Source: Allomyces macrogynus ATCC 38327 (lineage: Eukaryota > Blastocladiomycota > Blastocladiomycetes > Blastocladiales > Blastocladiaceae). Taken from it: a stretch of DNA of 64,000 nucleotides. Shown in pieces: positions 21,578 to 32,358 of this stretch (position 1 is its first letter; the number at the start of each line of letters is the position of its first letter). Both the position numbers and the translations under genes were made by a program. Where the stretch lies: positions 553,334-617,333 of the forward strand of contig GG745338.1 of assembly GCA_000151295.1 (NCBI GenBank). Direction: 5' to 3'. Under the pieces are notes generated by a model. The model was not told the DNA's origin. It did no database searches and was given only the letters and a program-made list of their open reading frames with translations.

Positions 21578-24067
21578 GGTATCGAGAGCCAGGAAAGAGG
21601 GGGGGGGGGGGGGGATCGGCGTGGATGCTGGTCGGTCCAGGTTACAATCAATCAATCGAGTTACTGCGTGCGGGAACCGGGGTCTTTTTGCCTGCTATAA
21701 TGCATCCAACGAGCTTTGGTATCGTTCGAGATCAGGCCGGTCGGCTGTCGAGTTGTCGTTCCATGCTGGCGCCTTGGCGGCAGGCAGCGGATGCGCAAGT
21801 CGAGAAGTGCCGAGGCGAACCGGTAGCAGATGGGGCCAGAGCAGCGGGTCGACTTCCTTCCTCTGCCTCAAGTTGCGGGGCTGCTCGATTGCATGCGGCC
21901 GCGGGGGAAGACGGCCGCACTCGCGAACGATGGGCTGCCCGGTCAAAGGGTTGTCTCGCAAGGTCTTGCTGACGCGATCGTGTGCAATTCGTGACTATCA
22001 CATGCCCATCCGCTCATGTCCGATCTGCCCATGCCCGCTGAGAAGAGATTTAGGAGCGGAAATAACAACCACGGCGGCCCAAAAATTGAGAGAATTGGTG
22101 GAGGAGGGCGAGCAACCGTTTTCCGGTGCCCGCTCACCCTTTTCTGCCGATGCATTGCGCCAGTGCGAGATTCAGCCAGAACAGGCGCAAACAAAATCGC
22201 ATCGTGTAACAATGATGAACCGCCAACCATGATGGCAAGCGGGACTGCTCGTTCGTCAGTGAGCACTAAGCCGCGGTTGTTCGAAACTTGTGTCGTACTG
22301 GTTGCGACCTCATTACTGCCAAACGTATGGCGCACGACCAGAGATGCAATCGATATCCTCAAGGCATGGCAGGTCCGAAAGTACGCCATTTCGCCGACTG
22401 ATGATGCTGTTATTGCTCTTCGGATTGCCAGCCCTCTTGAGAGTTGTTCCTGTTATGTTTCTTGGCAGAAGACTGTGCCTTCAGAGTATGAACTGAGCAG
22501 GACTGATGAGCGCCAACGCCAAATTAGATCGGGGATGCCTTCCAACAACCGCACCTGCGCGCGGTCACTCGAAAGTATATATTCAAGGACAGCTCGATCG
22601 CTTCGCCCACGTCGGCGCTGCCACTTCGCCAGCGTGTTGGAGTCAACAAAAAGAAGCGATGCGGGGAGCGATTCAAACAGACAAAATCGACAAAGGCAAC
22701 ATCATTCGTGGGTCCGTGGCAAATGTGACGACAACAGACCCAAAATGAGATATTTACCGACTTGTCGTTCAGGACCTGGCCGCAAGGAAGGACCACAAAC
22801 GCAAATTGTCGCTGGCCATGTCTTGAACAACAAACCGGGGGGGGGGGGGGGGGAGGCGCGACCCAAACCATGAGCATAATAAGAGAAGAGCGCACTGTCA
22901 CAGGTGCAGCCGTTTTGCAGAACACAACCGTCAAGTTCAAAGACAGCGTTTATCAACCTCAATGCGAGAAAGAAAGACGCAGCAGCCATCGCCAAACCAG
23001 CAGCGACCAAATCGACATCGCGTGCACCCAAGCATCACACACCATGACATGAACAGCAACCAAAAACGCTGTGCCCGCCGAGAACGCCGGATTGCTTGGC
23101 AATCAAAATGTGGCCGTCAATCTTGCTGGGGAGCGTTGGTCAGTCGCAGTCTCGCTTGGTCAGTCGGTCGGTTAGTCGGTTGGTCGGTCAGTCGCTGAAC
23201 TGGTAGTAGTGGGCAGCCGAATTATCAGCGCGACGAACGGCATAACAAGAAAAAGGAAGAGGGGAGTTCACGAACAAACGGTGACATGTCTGCGTACCGT
23301 GATCCAAAGCGACGGGAATCAAAGCGCGGCGCACTACACAAGAAATCTGTCGTTAAACAAGCAATCAGCCGGCCAATAGGTGTGGATTTCGAGGAAGAAA
23401 ACAGTGGACGTACCCGCATCAAAGCGCATCCAACCCACAACCTACAAAAAAGCCGAGGCGCTCGCATCTCATAACGCACCTCGCCTCGCAATTCTTAGGC
23501 GCATTTTCCGTTTTGACGACGTCTTCCGCGCATTTTGGTCAAGGCCCACTGAGGATGTTGCGCCCACTCTTGTGTTGGGTCGCGATCAACTTCGCAATCA
23601 TCCACGTAGGGGAGTTAAGCGCGATTTGCGGCTCCTTCCGTCACCATTTCGAAACGAACTTGCAAAGCCCAAGCAATTTGAAAGTCATCGTGAACTTGAT
23701 CCACGGTCAAGAAAGTGGTAAGCGATACAGAGGTTTGTTGCATCCATCAAAAGCGTTGACCATCGCACGCATCAAGAACCATGCACAAGCATTACACTTG
23801 GGAGGTGGAGAGGTTGGCCCTTGTCGAATCGGATAACGTGCACCAGCTCTGTGCTGGGGGGGGGGGGGGGGGGAGGGCAGACATGTTGCCATTTCGCGTT
23901 GCCTGAGCCATACATCGTTGTCGCACTCGACATTGGAACGCGCGGATTCGTTCATCACAAGGAGAAAACATGAATCAGCTTCGTGCTGGTAGGGTAGACA
24001 GTTTCATTGTGCACCATGAAGACAAACATCGGCGGGCGGTTTCAGCGTACATTGCGATGAGACGAGT
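21578..24067. other. Long intergenic region with poly-G tracts and a dispersed repeat
   Basis: No conserved coding sequence. The frame at 22016-22873 (285 codons) is rich in Arg/Ser and ends in a poly-G-encoded Gly run, so I treat it as spurious. G runs lie at 21599-21614, 22837-22853 and 23856-23873. GGTCAGTCGGTCGGTTAGTCGGTTGG-like short repeats lie around 23155-23195. Confidence 0.5.
23637..23885 (+). repeat. Dispersed repeat, copy A (second copy at 40.2-40.4 kb)
   Basis: Shares the phrases CATTTCGAAACGAACTTGCA, ATCCATC-AAA and GCGCATCAAGAA with the reverse complement of 40209-40384. Both end in an AGC...GTGCTGGGG element followed by GGCAGAC. Here the terminal G run has expanded to 18 bases and an extra unit of about 60 bases is present. 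By eye the identity is 70-80 percent. Confidence 0.65.
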
Positions 24068-25274
24068 TTGGTGGGGTTTGGTGATGCCATGTCGGATGTG
24101 ATAAAGGTACGTCGTTGTGATTCCATTTTTTCTCGCATCATTCTCTTCGTTTCGAAGCATCCTTTGAGCGACAATATGGACGAGTTTGGTGGGTCGCGTA
24201 AGTTGGAGAAGATGCCTTTGGGCGACAAGGTGGACGGGCGCGACGGGTCGCGTATTGTGAAGAACGAGCCGGTGGTGGGCGAGAAGTTAGGGCAAAGTCG
24301 AGAATCGAGATGGAGATAATCGAGGAGATCAACGACAAGAACGTCGAGCAACAGCGGGTGGAAGAGGGGCAGATCAAGTTTGCCGAGGAGGCCAAGCAAG
24401 TGCGGCACTGGCAGGTGCAGTTCAAGATTGTCGAGCTGGTCAAGCACGAGCAGCTCAAGCAGCAGGTGGAGAAGGTCGCGGCCAAGATGGAACAGGTGCC
24501 GATCATGACGGGCGCCGTCCGCGTCGCGCAACAAGGTCACGCCGACGCCAGCAACCGAGCCGGCTATGCTCATGTTCCAGGCGCTTATCAAGGTGCCCAT
24601 GGTGTCGCCCGACGACTCCGTGCGCGTGCAGTACGTTCCGGGTGCCGTCGACCTGATCGATTTCATTCAGTGGGTGCGCGCACAGTTGCGTACCGCCGAG
24701 GTCGCGCACGTGGAGTGCCTCCACTCCAGGGACCTGGCCAATCGACACGGTGGTTGCGAACATTGAGCAAAACGGCAATTTCCCCACCGACTTTGAATTG
24801 TACGTCAAGCGCGTGTTCAAGGTGGCGCGCTCCACGACCGCGTCGATGCTCCTGGAAATGCTCAAGACGGTGCTCGGCAACATGATGGTCCCGTTCATGG
24901 CGACCGACACAATGCGCTCGCTGGCGTATGCGCACCGCGCGCTCGGCGAGTTTGATCACGGGAACGGGTCGATTGTTGTGACGGTCCACAACCTCCTGGC
25001 CCTCAAGCTCGAGCCCGCGCAACGTGCCGTGCTCGATTCCCTGACCGAGGACTCGTTGATGCCGCGCACGTCCAATCCTGCGCTGCAGGCCATGGAGCCC
25101 CTGTTTTGGCGGCGAGGCGAGGCCAAGGACTTTACCCTGTTTGACGACTTTGTTGCGGCGCTGGAGCGGTACATGAAGCATGCACCGGGAACTGGAGCAT
25201 GTTTGAACTGGACGAGACTTGCGGGGCGAGCCTTGGATTTTTCGCTGAGGTGTGCTGTTGTTAACTTGGGCTAG
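24068..25274 (+). pseudogene. Frameshifted coding locus of unknown function
   Basis: Good host-like coding sequence passes through several frames: about 24177-24319 (MDEFGGSRKLEKMPLGDKV), 24310-24540 (charged helix, EEINDKNVEQQRVEEGQIKF), 24545-24740 (MVSPDDSVRVQYVPGAVDL) and 24730-25274 (FELYVKRVFKVARSTTASML). No GT-AG introns of usual size sit at the changes, so I read it as a decaying gene, or as one hit by assembly indels, which also occur in the BRO1 gene nearby. I do not recognise the family. It is followed by a short AT-rich stretch with TTTAAATATATT at 25313-25324. Confidence 0.4.
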
Positions 25275-25350
25275 ATGGACTGTTATCGGGGTGGACTGTC
25301 TGTTGTCGTCGATTTAAATATATTCGTCTGTAAACGACTGGTGCGATAGC

Positions 25351-26451
25351 TCACACCAACCCCTCGTACAAATTGAGCGACTGGACGAGCGACGGATCCT
25401 GGCGCGCGGCCGTCATGAATTCGCCGAGCGAGACGTGGCCGTCCTGGTTACAGTCCATTTTCGAGAACATGGCATCGACGCGCGCCGCCAGCATCTGCTC
25501 GCGCGACAGGTGCGGGTCGCTCGACGCCGTCGTGATCCCGCGCAGCGGCACGGGCGCAGGGGGCGGCGGTGCGTGATCGGTCCGCGCCTGAACCGCCGGC
25601 AAACTGCGTGTCGAATTGCGCCCCCAGCTCCGCCACGAAAAATGGTGGTGCCGGTCGTCCGCGTCGTGCGGGGTCGCCGGCTCTGGTTCCTGCGGTGCCG
25701 AGATCGTCGGCGGCGCGACCATATCCGGATCGGGCCCACGCGCCAAGTCTCCGAGCATCGCCTCTAGCGCGCCGACGACCTCAGCCACTTCGGCACGCGA
25801 AATGTACCCGTCGTCATCCGCGTCGTACAGCCGGAACGCCCAGACAAGCCGGTCGTCATTGGCGGCGTGGCCCGTGCGCGTCGCCGTGGCGAGCGCCTTG
25901 GCGAATTCCGGGAACTCGACCAGCCCGTCGCCGTTCGTGTCGAGCACAGCGAGCACGCGGTCGGCGAATGCGCGCACGTCGCCGAACGGGAAGAAGCGCG
26001 TGTACATGGCGCGCATCGCCGCCTTGTCGAGCGCAGGCCGTTCACGCGGCGGTGGCGGCGGAATGTCGCGTGCGCCCGGTGCGGAATTGGTTACCGAGGT
26101 CGTTGGTGACGGGTCGGGCGCGGTGGTAATCGACCGGGACCGAGATCGACCCGTCGTAGATCGCGCCCGGGTCAGGGATGCGGCGGGCGCAGCGGGCGTG
26201 TTGTCACGGCCGGTAGGGTTGTAGGGGTGCGCGCCGGCCGTGCATCCGCGCAGAAACGCGTCATACCACTTGTGCAGCTCGCGACGCGAGACTGGATGGG
26301 GGTGGAGGGTGGTCAGCGGAGGAGAATATTTGTATTTTTGTCACAAATCGTGCAGGTAGGCAGGTTGCAGTACATACGTACAGTGGGTCGTGCGCACGAG
26401 CTCGTCGAGCTCTTCCTTGGTCAGCTTGGGCTTGGACGGGCCGTGACCCAT
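25351..26451 (-). CDS. NCS-1/frequenin-like EF-hand calcium sensor with long inserts
   Basis: Exons 26451-26382 and 26291-25351 (donor GTACGT, acceptor ATCCAG) join in frame for 336 residues. The N-terminus MGHGPSKPK fits an N-myristoylation signal (Gly2, Ser6) and is followed by LTKEELDELVRTTHFSRREL, the classic neuronal-calcium-sensor start. FFPFGD leads into three canonical loops: DTNGDGLVEFPE (about 141), DADDDGYISRAE (about 181) and DCNQDGHVSLGE (about 302). The first EF hand is degenerate, as in the family. Usual members have about 190 residues. Here a Thr/Ser/Pro-rich insert of about 50 residues precedes EF2, and one of about 100 residues (His/Pro/Ala-rich) separates EF3 from EF4. The likely role is membrane-tethered calcium signalling, for example of phosphatidylinositol 4-kinase, by family inference. 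Confidence 0.8.
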
Positions 26452-26932
26452 GATAGTGGCAAGTAATTTCCAAGTAATGCGTGCGTGCGGCCGGTTGCTT
26501 GGAGTCTCGAAAGGATGGCCAATGGGTCCTTCAGCGCGTGTTGGAGCGACTCGGGTGAATCCGTTTAGGCCGATCTGGTGCTTGGTGCTCTTGGCTGGGC
26601 GGCCGAAACATGCGCTGCTATCCTGTGCGGCAAGTTGGCTGTTGTTGCTGGTGGTGGGCCGCGGTGCCGTCGACGTCTTAAGCGGTCCCGTCGGTTGCCG
26701 AAGAGACGCTGGTGGCCGGAGAAGATTGATTTTGACAGAGCGGTGCACACGGCCCGTCCACGTCGAACGAAGCATCCGCTGCCTGATCGGTTCGGCACGT
26801 GCTCCCTCCACCGCACTCGTGCTCGTCGCCGACAACGCGCAACACGGCCACTGCGATCCTGCATCGCGGCTGCACGCACGACGATCCCGCTCTCCAAGTA
26901 CCCGCACAGCACGCGCCCTCACCGCTTCCACC

Positions 26933-28182
26933 ATGTCCGACTCGGACGGCGACGCGCCCGACGCGTTCGAGCTGCGCCTGCAGTTCCACGACCAGCTGCG
27001 CCGGCTCACGGCTTCGCAAGAATCCCTCTCCCGGGCGGCGCGCTTCGCCGTCAAATGGCGCGCGCACCACGACGTTCTCTACGCAGTTCTCGCCGACGCC
27101 CTTGCCGACCCGTTGGCCTCGCCCAACCACCGGCTCAACCTCTTCCATCTCTGCGACCACCTGTGGATGGCGTCGCTCCGCGCCAACAAGTTCCAGGGGT
27201 ACCCGCACCGGCTCGCGCGCGACCTGCCCGTCCTCGTCGGGTGCGTGTGCCGGTGGCCGAAACCGACCATGGCTAAAGTGGTCGCCGACTTGGCCGGCGA
27301 TGTGGACCCGGCGTTGCTCGACCATATCCCGGACGACCATGCTGCAGAAGGTGATCAGGGTCAGATGCTCGTCGGACTCGCGAATGTGCCGTCGGTGCGC
27401 AAGATCCTGCATGCGTGGAGGCGGAAACACGTCTTGTCGGCCGCCGCGTTCCATGCGATTGATGCGCAGCTCGCCGCGCAGTTGGCGGCTCGGTCGGCAC
27501 TGGTCGCGCAGGCGGGGGTCGCGCCGGATGCGGCCGATCCGTCGGCGACGTTGGCGGATCCGCTCGGTGGGTCGTCGGCGGCCAGCTCGACGCTGTCACT
27601 CCCGTCCGCGGCCGCGACGGGACCAGGCGTGACGCCGAGTGCCGCGCCACCAACGGCTCCGAGTGGTACTAGCGCTGCGCCCGTTGCGCGCGACGCTGTG
27701 TCGCGCAGCGAGATTTTCAGGCGCATGGAAGAGGACCGCGAGCGGGTACGCGCACCATCGCTTCTCTCTCTCTGAATCGCTGTCCCGCTCACTCACCTCT
27801 CCATCTCCTCCTCTAGAACAAGCGCGCACGCGAAGAATCCTGGCTGCGCGCGCCGGACGAACCTCTCTCGATCCAATTCGACGACGCGTGGGCCTCCACG
27901 ACCCCGTGGGGTCCCGAGGACGTGGCCGAGCTCGCGAATGTCACGCAGGTCTGGTGGGACCTGTGCGAGCCCGTTCTCGCGGCCAAGGCCGATCCGCCAC
28001 CACCGCCACCGCCGCAGCCTGTTCCGCTCCCGCCGCAAAGGTGGGGCACGTCGCCAGCGACCCCGGCGGTGCCCTCGCCGCGATACCCGTCAAGTGCGGG
28101 CTACGATTCGTCGGTCGGGCCAAGTACCGGGTGGACAACGCCGTCGGCCGCGGTGGGGTATGATACCGGTAGGAGGTATTGA
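26933..28182 (+). CDS. CTK3: CTD kinase subunit gamma (CTK3-like, CID fold)
   Basis: Exons 26933-27745 and 27817-28182 (71-base intron, donor GTACGC, acceptor CTCTAG) give 392 residues. The N-terminal domain FELRLQFHDQLRRLTASQES, followed by KFQGYPHRLARDLPVLVG and VRKILHAWRRKHVL, matches the CTK3 CID-like domain. The segment just after the splice, NKRAREESWLRAP, is the conserved C-terminal box of CTK3 proteins. A Pro-rich tail (ADPPPPPPPQPVPLPP) follows. CTK3 is the regulatory gamma subunit of the nuclear CTDK-I complex that phosphorylates Ser2 of the RNA polymerase II CTD. Its 3' end is separated by only about 50 bases from the stop of the converging RAM1 gene. Confidence 0.8.
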
Positions 28183-28230
28183 TTGGTACTGGGTGCAAAT
28201 ACGGAATCCGTTATTTCTATTCCAGAAATG

Positions 28231-29760
28231 CTACGGTGTGGAGGGGGATGCAGCAGGAGTAGTTTTGGGCGAAATGCCCGGGACCGGATTCGCGCGCGAC
28301 CACGCGCACATGTGCTCGACGGCGGCCATGCGGATGTTGTGGATCGGGTGCGCCGAGTTCTACCAAACGATCGGGTGAGTTAAGAGCAAACGAGCTGCAA
28401 AGAAACCATTGCGGAGACGTACCAGGAGATTGTCGACCGGCCCCACAACACATGTGCGATCTGCGACGACAAATTCGCTGTCTTCGAACGTAAAATAATG
28501 CTGCGCGGCCGACAGTCCGCTCAGCACGTACGCCGTATGGTACGGGTCCGGGAACTTGTCGGGCTTATCGAGTAGTCCGCCGCTCTGCGCCTGGCAGCAC
28601 AGCAAGATATACTCCTGCAACGCCTCGCGATCAAACATATCTGCGGGCCCGCCGTGTGCCGCCGCCGTCGATACCACCTCGTCCTCCGTCTCCACTTCGT
28701 GCTGCATGTTCTGCCGCCCCCACTCGGTCGCGACCAACACGTTCGGCACGCCCCCAACCCACAGCGAATAGCACCCGTCGACGAGCTTATTCTCGCGCCC
28801 TTGGAACCCGCCCTCGAGCGGCATTTGCCGCATGCACGTCCACCGCGCGAGCCGCGGGATGTCGAGGACGTGGTCGGCTTCGCCGAGTAGGACGGCCGCG
28901 GCGACTCCGCAGAACGTGTACCCGCCGTGCGCTTCCGCGTGCGGGACGGCCGCGAGCCCACCCGTGTACGACTGGCACGCGCCGATAAACGACGCGCAGT
29001 TGCGCGTGAGTTCGGGGGTCAGAATGTTGAGGAGGCGCGCGACGGTGAGCGCGCAATAGGTGCCTATCCAGCAAACCGCGTTAATCGCCACGGCCATGCC
29101 AACCAGGACCAGCAGCACGAGCGCGCAACGTACCGCAAATCTACCTCCCCGCCTTCATGCATCACAAACGACCCGTCCGGCCGCTTCATCCGGAGTAGCC
29201 ACGCGTACATGGCCGCGCGGTCAATTGCGCGCCACGCCTGTTCGTCCCGTACGAGCGCGAGCGCATGCACCGCCGCATACGTCGGAGCCAAGTGCGCGAT
29301 CATGCCGACACCACCGGCAAATCCGCCGTTCGGGTCCTGCATCCGCAAGAGCGTCGATGCCGCGCGCAGGCGCAGCATTTCCGACAGGTCCATGCCGAGC
29401 AGGTCCATCGAGTGCAGCACGTAGTAGACGAGCCACGGGCGCGACGCGGCCAGGGCGGACATGCTCCGCGGGAGCGACGTTGCGACACGGTGCAGGTACG
29501 CGGCGTGCGATGGGCGACGCAGGAGGAGGGGGCCGGAGAGGTGCGCGGATTGCAGCGCGGATTCGTAGATGGCGAGAATGTCGCATTCAACGTCGGCCTA
29601 CGTTGACCGGGCGCGTCAGGTCCGGGGATCGAGAGTGGGCGCAGGTGGAGATGGTTGAGATGGTGCAGACCTGCTCCTCGGACGAGTGCGTGGGCAGATT
29701 GTCGTCATACTGCCCCGTGGCCATCAGGTCGGCCGTGTTCGCGAAGCGCAGCGTCGACAT
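28231..29760 (-). CDS. RAM1: Protein farnesyltransferase beta subunit
   Basis: Exons: 29760-29671, 29597-about 29134, 29063-28423 and 28359-28231. Family landmarks are ASRPWLVYYVLHSMDLLG, HLAPTYAAVHAL, GGFQGRENKLVDGCYSLWVG (substrate/isoprenoid pocket with the zinc-ligand Asp and Cys), QEYILLCCQAQSGGLLDKP and YHTAYVLSGLSAAQH (zinc-ligand His). GGLLDKPxK with QEYIL distinguishes farnesyl- from geranylgeranyltransferase type I. It acts with the alpha subunit (RAM2) to farnesylate CaaX proteins such as Ras in the cytosol. Introns 1 and 3 splice in frame. The middle one (GTACGT...GGATAG) leaves the frame short by two bases under GT-AG rules, suggesting an assembly error or an unusual junction. 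The stop is TAG. Confidence 0.88.
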
Positions 29761-30088
29761 GGTGCTTGCAGGGGTCGTCTAGCGCCGGCGTTCGTGGGTT
29801 CCCCAGGTTGCAGCGAGTTGCAGCTGGCTGCGCTTGTCGTATGCCTGATCGCGACTGCAGTCGGGTCGGAATCGGTCGACGTGGTCAGCTCGAGTGGTCG
29901 GGATCAAGGCCGTTGGGACACGCGACGCATGCCACGTGCGGGTTGCGATGTCGTCCCAGGCCGGCAAGAGCTGACGGAGCTGACGGAGCTGGAGAAATAA
30001 TCAAGACGATGCAACAGCAAAGAAGCCCTCCAATCGTACATATTCACGCTAAACAAGAGGTCCATCCGACGCTCAACCCCGCGCCGAC
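29761..30088. other. Intergenic region between RAM1 promoter and HIS7 3' end
   Basis: 328 bases with no ORF of note. GAGCTGACGGAGCTGACGGAGCTGG at about 29966-29992 is a short triplicate. It must contain the RAM1 promoter. Confidence 0.45.
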
Positions 30089-31744
30089 CTAGACGTCGGC
30101 CTCATCGACGCGCGTCGGCACACCCGACTGGACCAAGAACTCCTTGACGCTCGGCAGCGGCACCTCGCGGCGGTGGAAGATCCCGGCCGCCAGCGCCGCG
30201 TCCACGTTCGTCTTTTGGAACACGTCCACAAAGTGCTGCGCGTGGCCGGCCCCACTCGACGCAATCACGGGAATGCGTACGCTCTGCTTGACGAGCGAGA
30301 CGAGCGTCAGGTCAAACCCGGCCTTGGTCCCGTCCGTATCCATGCAGTTGAGCAGAATCTCACCAGCACCCAGGCGCTCCACGGCCTGGACGAGCTGGAC
30401 GACGTCGAGGTCGCGCGCTTCGCGGCCGCCCTTGACCGTGCACTGGTACCAGCAGTACTGCTCGCCGTTCGGGCCCGGCACGGGCGCGCGCACGACGGCG
30501 TGCGAGGTCTTCGACGGGTCGGCGACGTACGCACGCTTCGGGTCGACCGAGACGACCACGGCCTGCGCGCCGTAGACGCGCGCGATTTGCTCAATCGCCG
30601 TCGTCCCGTCACCGGCCGGGGGCAAGACCCCGTTCTTGGCATGCTTCCAGAGATTCTCGGCGGCGTATACGGCATCAGACCCGATCGAGACCTTGTCGGC
30701 GCCCGCGCGGAAGTACGCGGCGACCACGTCGAGTGCCTTGACGACGTTCCCGGAGGGTTCGACAATGTCGCGAATCCCGCCGCCAATCGTCAACGGCACG
30801 AAAATCTTCTCCGACGCATTGCGCAGGACCGCAAGCATCGGCAAGTCAGCGACAGGCACCGACCGGAACGACGTGATGTTGAGCAATGCGACTTCGTCGG
30901 CGCCCTCGCGGTAGTACCGGACGGCCAGGTCGACCGGGTCGCCGAGATTGCGCACGTCGCCGTTGCCCGAGGATTCGCGCACGTCGTATTGGTCGCCCTT
31001 GGTCACGACCAGCTGGCCAGCGTCGTTGGCGCGAATGTCGAGGCACGCGATAATGCGCTTCGACAGGGCGTCGGTGATGGTCGCTGGGAACGCCGACGGC
31101 GGGGGCGCCACGGCCTTGGCGTGCGTGAGCAGGTACGCGCGCAACAGCCGCTGGCCGGCAACGCCCGACTTTTCCGGGTGGAACTGGGTCGCAAACACAT
31201 TGCGGAACCGTACGGCGGCAACAAACGTCTGGTCGCCGTACCGCGTCAAAGCGTAGGCGTAGCCGGCGAGCGCCGAACTGTAGATGGCCGCGTACGAGTG
31301 CACGAAATAGTAGCGCGAGGTCGGGTCAATCAGGCCATCGTTGCTCGAGGTCGGCGTGACGGCGGCATTCCAGCCCATGTGCGGCACCGTCTTGGTGGAC
31401 GAGTCGAATTTGGTGATTCGGGCGGGCACAACACCAAGCCCATTCACGCCGGGCGTTTCGTCAGACGCCGAGAAGAGCGATTGCAGGCCGACACAAATCC
31501 CGAAAAAGGGCTTGCCCGACTGAATGTAGGCGAGCAAAGCGTCGACGAAGCCGAGCGCGCGCAGACCGTTGATGGCCTGGCCAAAGGCGCCGACACCCGG
31601 GAAGACGACGATGTCGGCCTTGGCAAAGTCGCTCGCGTGCGTGATGGGCGTCATGGACAGGCCCGTCGCGTGGTGCACGGCGTTGACGAGACTGCGCACG
31701 TTGCCGGCGCCGTAGTCGAGCAGGTAGATGCTGGGAGCGGTCAT
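30089..31744 (-). CDS. HIS7: Imidazole glycerol phosphate synthase HisHF (bifunctional)
   Basis: Single exon, 551 residues, start MTAPSIYLLDYGAGNVRSL, the canonical family start. The frame is open further upstream but without conservation. The N-terminal glutamine amidotransferase domain shows GICVGLQSLF (nucleophile Cys), HMGWN and ATQFHPEKSG (His/Glu of the triad). The C-terminal HisF barrel begins at KRIIACLDIRANDAGQLVVT and shows LTIGGGIRD, ADKVSIGSDA, EILLNCMDTDGTKAGFD and IASSGAGHAQHF. The enzyme converts PRFAR plus glutamine into IGP and AICAR, linking histidine and purine synthesis. Length and domain order match the fungal/plant fused enzyme. It is transcribed divergently from the BRO1-domain gene. 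The stop is TAG. Confidence 0.97.
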   Translation of the reverse strand: MTAPSIYLLDYGAGNVRSLVNAVHHATGLSMTPITHASDFAKADIVVFPGVGAFGQAINGLRALGFVDALLAYIQSGKPFFGICVGLQSLFSASDETPGVNGLGVVPARITKFDSSTKTVPHMGWNAAVTPTSSNDGLIDPTSRYYFVHSYAAIYSSALAGYAYALTRYGDQTFVAAVRFRNVFATQFHPEKSGVAGQRLLRAYLLTHAKAVAPPPSAFPATITDALSKRIIACLDIRANDAGQLVVTKGDQYDVRESSGNGDVRNLGDPVDLAVRYYREGADEVALLNITSFRSVPVADLPMLAVLRNASEKIFVPLTIGGGIRDIVEPSGNVVKALDVVAAYFRAGADKVSIGSDAVYAAENLWKHAKNGVLPPAGDGTTAIEQIARVYGAQAVVVSVDPKRAYVADPSKTSHAVVRAPVPGPNGEQYCWYQCTVKGGREARDLDVVQLVQAVERLGAGEILLNCMDTDGTKAGFDLTLVSLVKQSVRIPVIASSGAGHAQHFVDVFQKTNVDAALAAGIFHRREVPLPSVKEFLVQSGVPTRVDEADV

Positions 31745-32358
31745 GGTCGGTTGTGGGTGCAAGCGGTGGGTCGGGGTCGAGCCAGGAACAGGGGCGGGAG
31801 GAGCAGCGCGAAAGGAGCAGCGCGAGAACGGGGCCGACCAGGACGAGAGGACCGTTGCTGCTGAGGAGCCGCGGATGAACTGCGGGCTGTCGACGGGGTG
31901 CGCCGGTGGCTCCTCGTTTCCGATCAGGCTTTCATCGGCGTGGGGTTGTGACCGTGGCAGCCAGCGTGGGCCGGACCGGATGAGCCGGCCATCACGTCTT
32001 CGCTTCGCGGTCACGTTTGCCCGGACTCACCGCCGATTCACCGCACATACCGCCGATCCACCGCACATCGTGCCACACCTGTCCAGTGCACGCGACCGCG
32101 GATGGCACGCGTCGCGCCGGTCCGCCTTGCTTAAACGCTGGCTGCCAAGCGCGAACGTCGCACCAACGGCCACCACCATTTCCGCGTCGCCGACAAGGTC
32201 AACCGCATCGCTGCCTCCGCCGCGACGCGTATCTCGACCAGCAGCACGGACATCGGCAGCTCGACACTGCCCGCAACCGCACCGCCCGCGCGCTCACCGC
32301 CTGTCGCTCCACCAATCCAGGCCATTCCAGCCGACTCGCTTCGCCATCCGCCAACAAG
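31745..32358. promoter_or_regulatory. Shared divergent promoter of HIS7 and the BRO1-domain gene
   Basis: The 614 bases separate two head-to-head ATGs. I looked for a TGACTC/TGAGTCA-type amino-acid-control element; GGACTCACCGCCG at about 32022 is only a weak match. CCGATCCACCGCACAT repeats at about 32043-32070. No TATA box is evident. Confidence 0.4.

Noticed and set aside
22016..22873. 285-codon plus-strand frame
   Set aside because: Biased toward Arg/Ser, ends in the poly-G run and has no recognisable segment; probably chance in GC-rich intergenic DNA.
24663..25181. Minus-strand 172-codon frame opposite the frameshifted locus
   Set aside because: His/Arg-rich antisense shadow; the plus strand shows better protein composition.
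30173..31864. 563-codon plus-strand frame
   Set aside because: Exactly antisense to HIS7, whose motifs are unambiguous.
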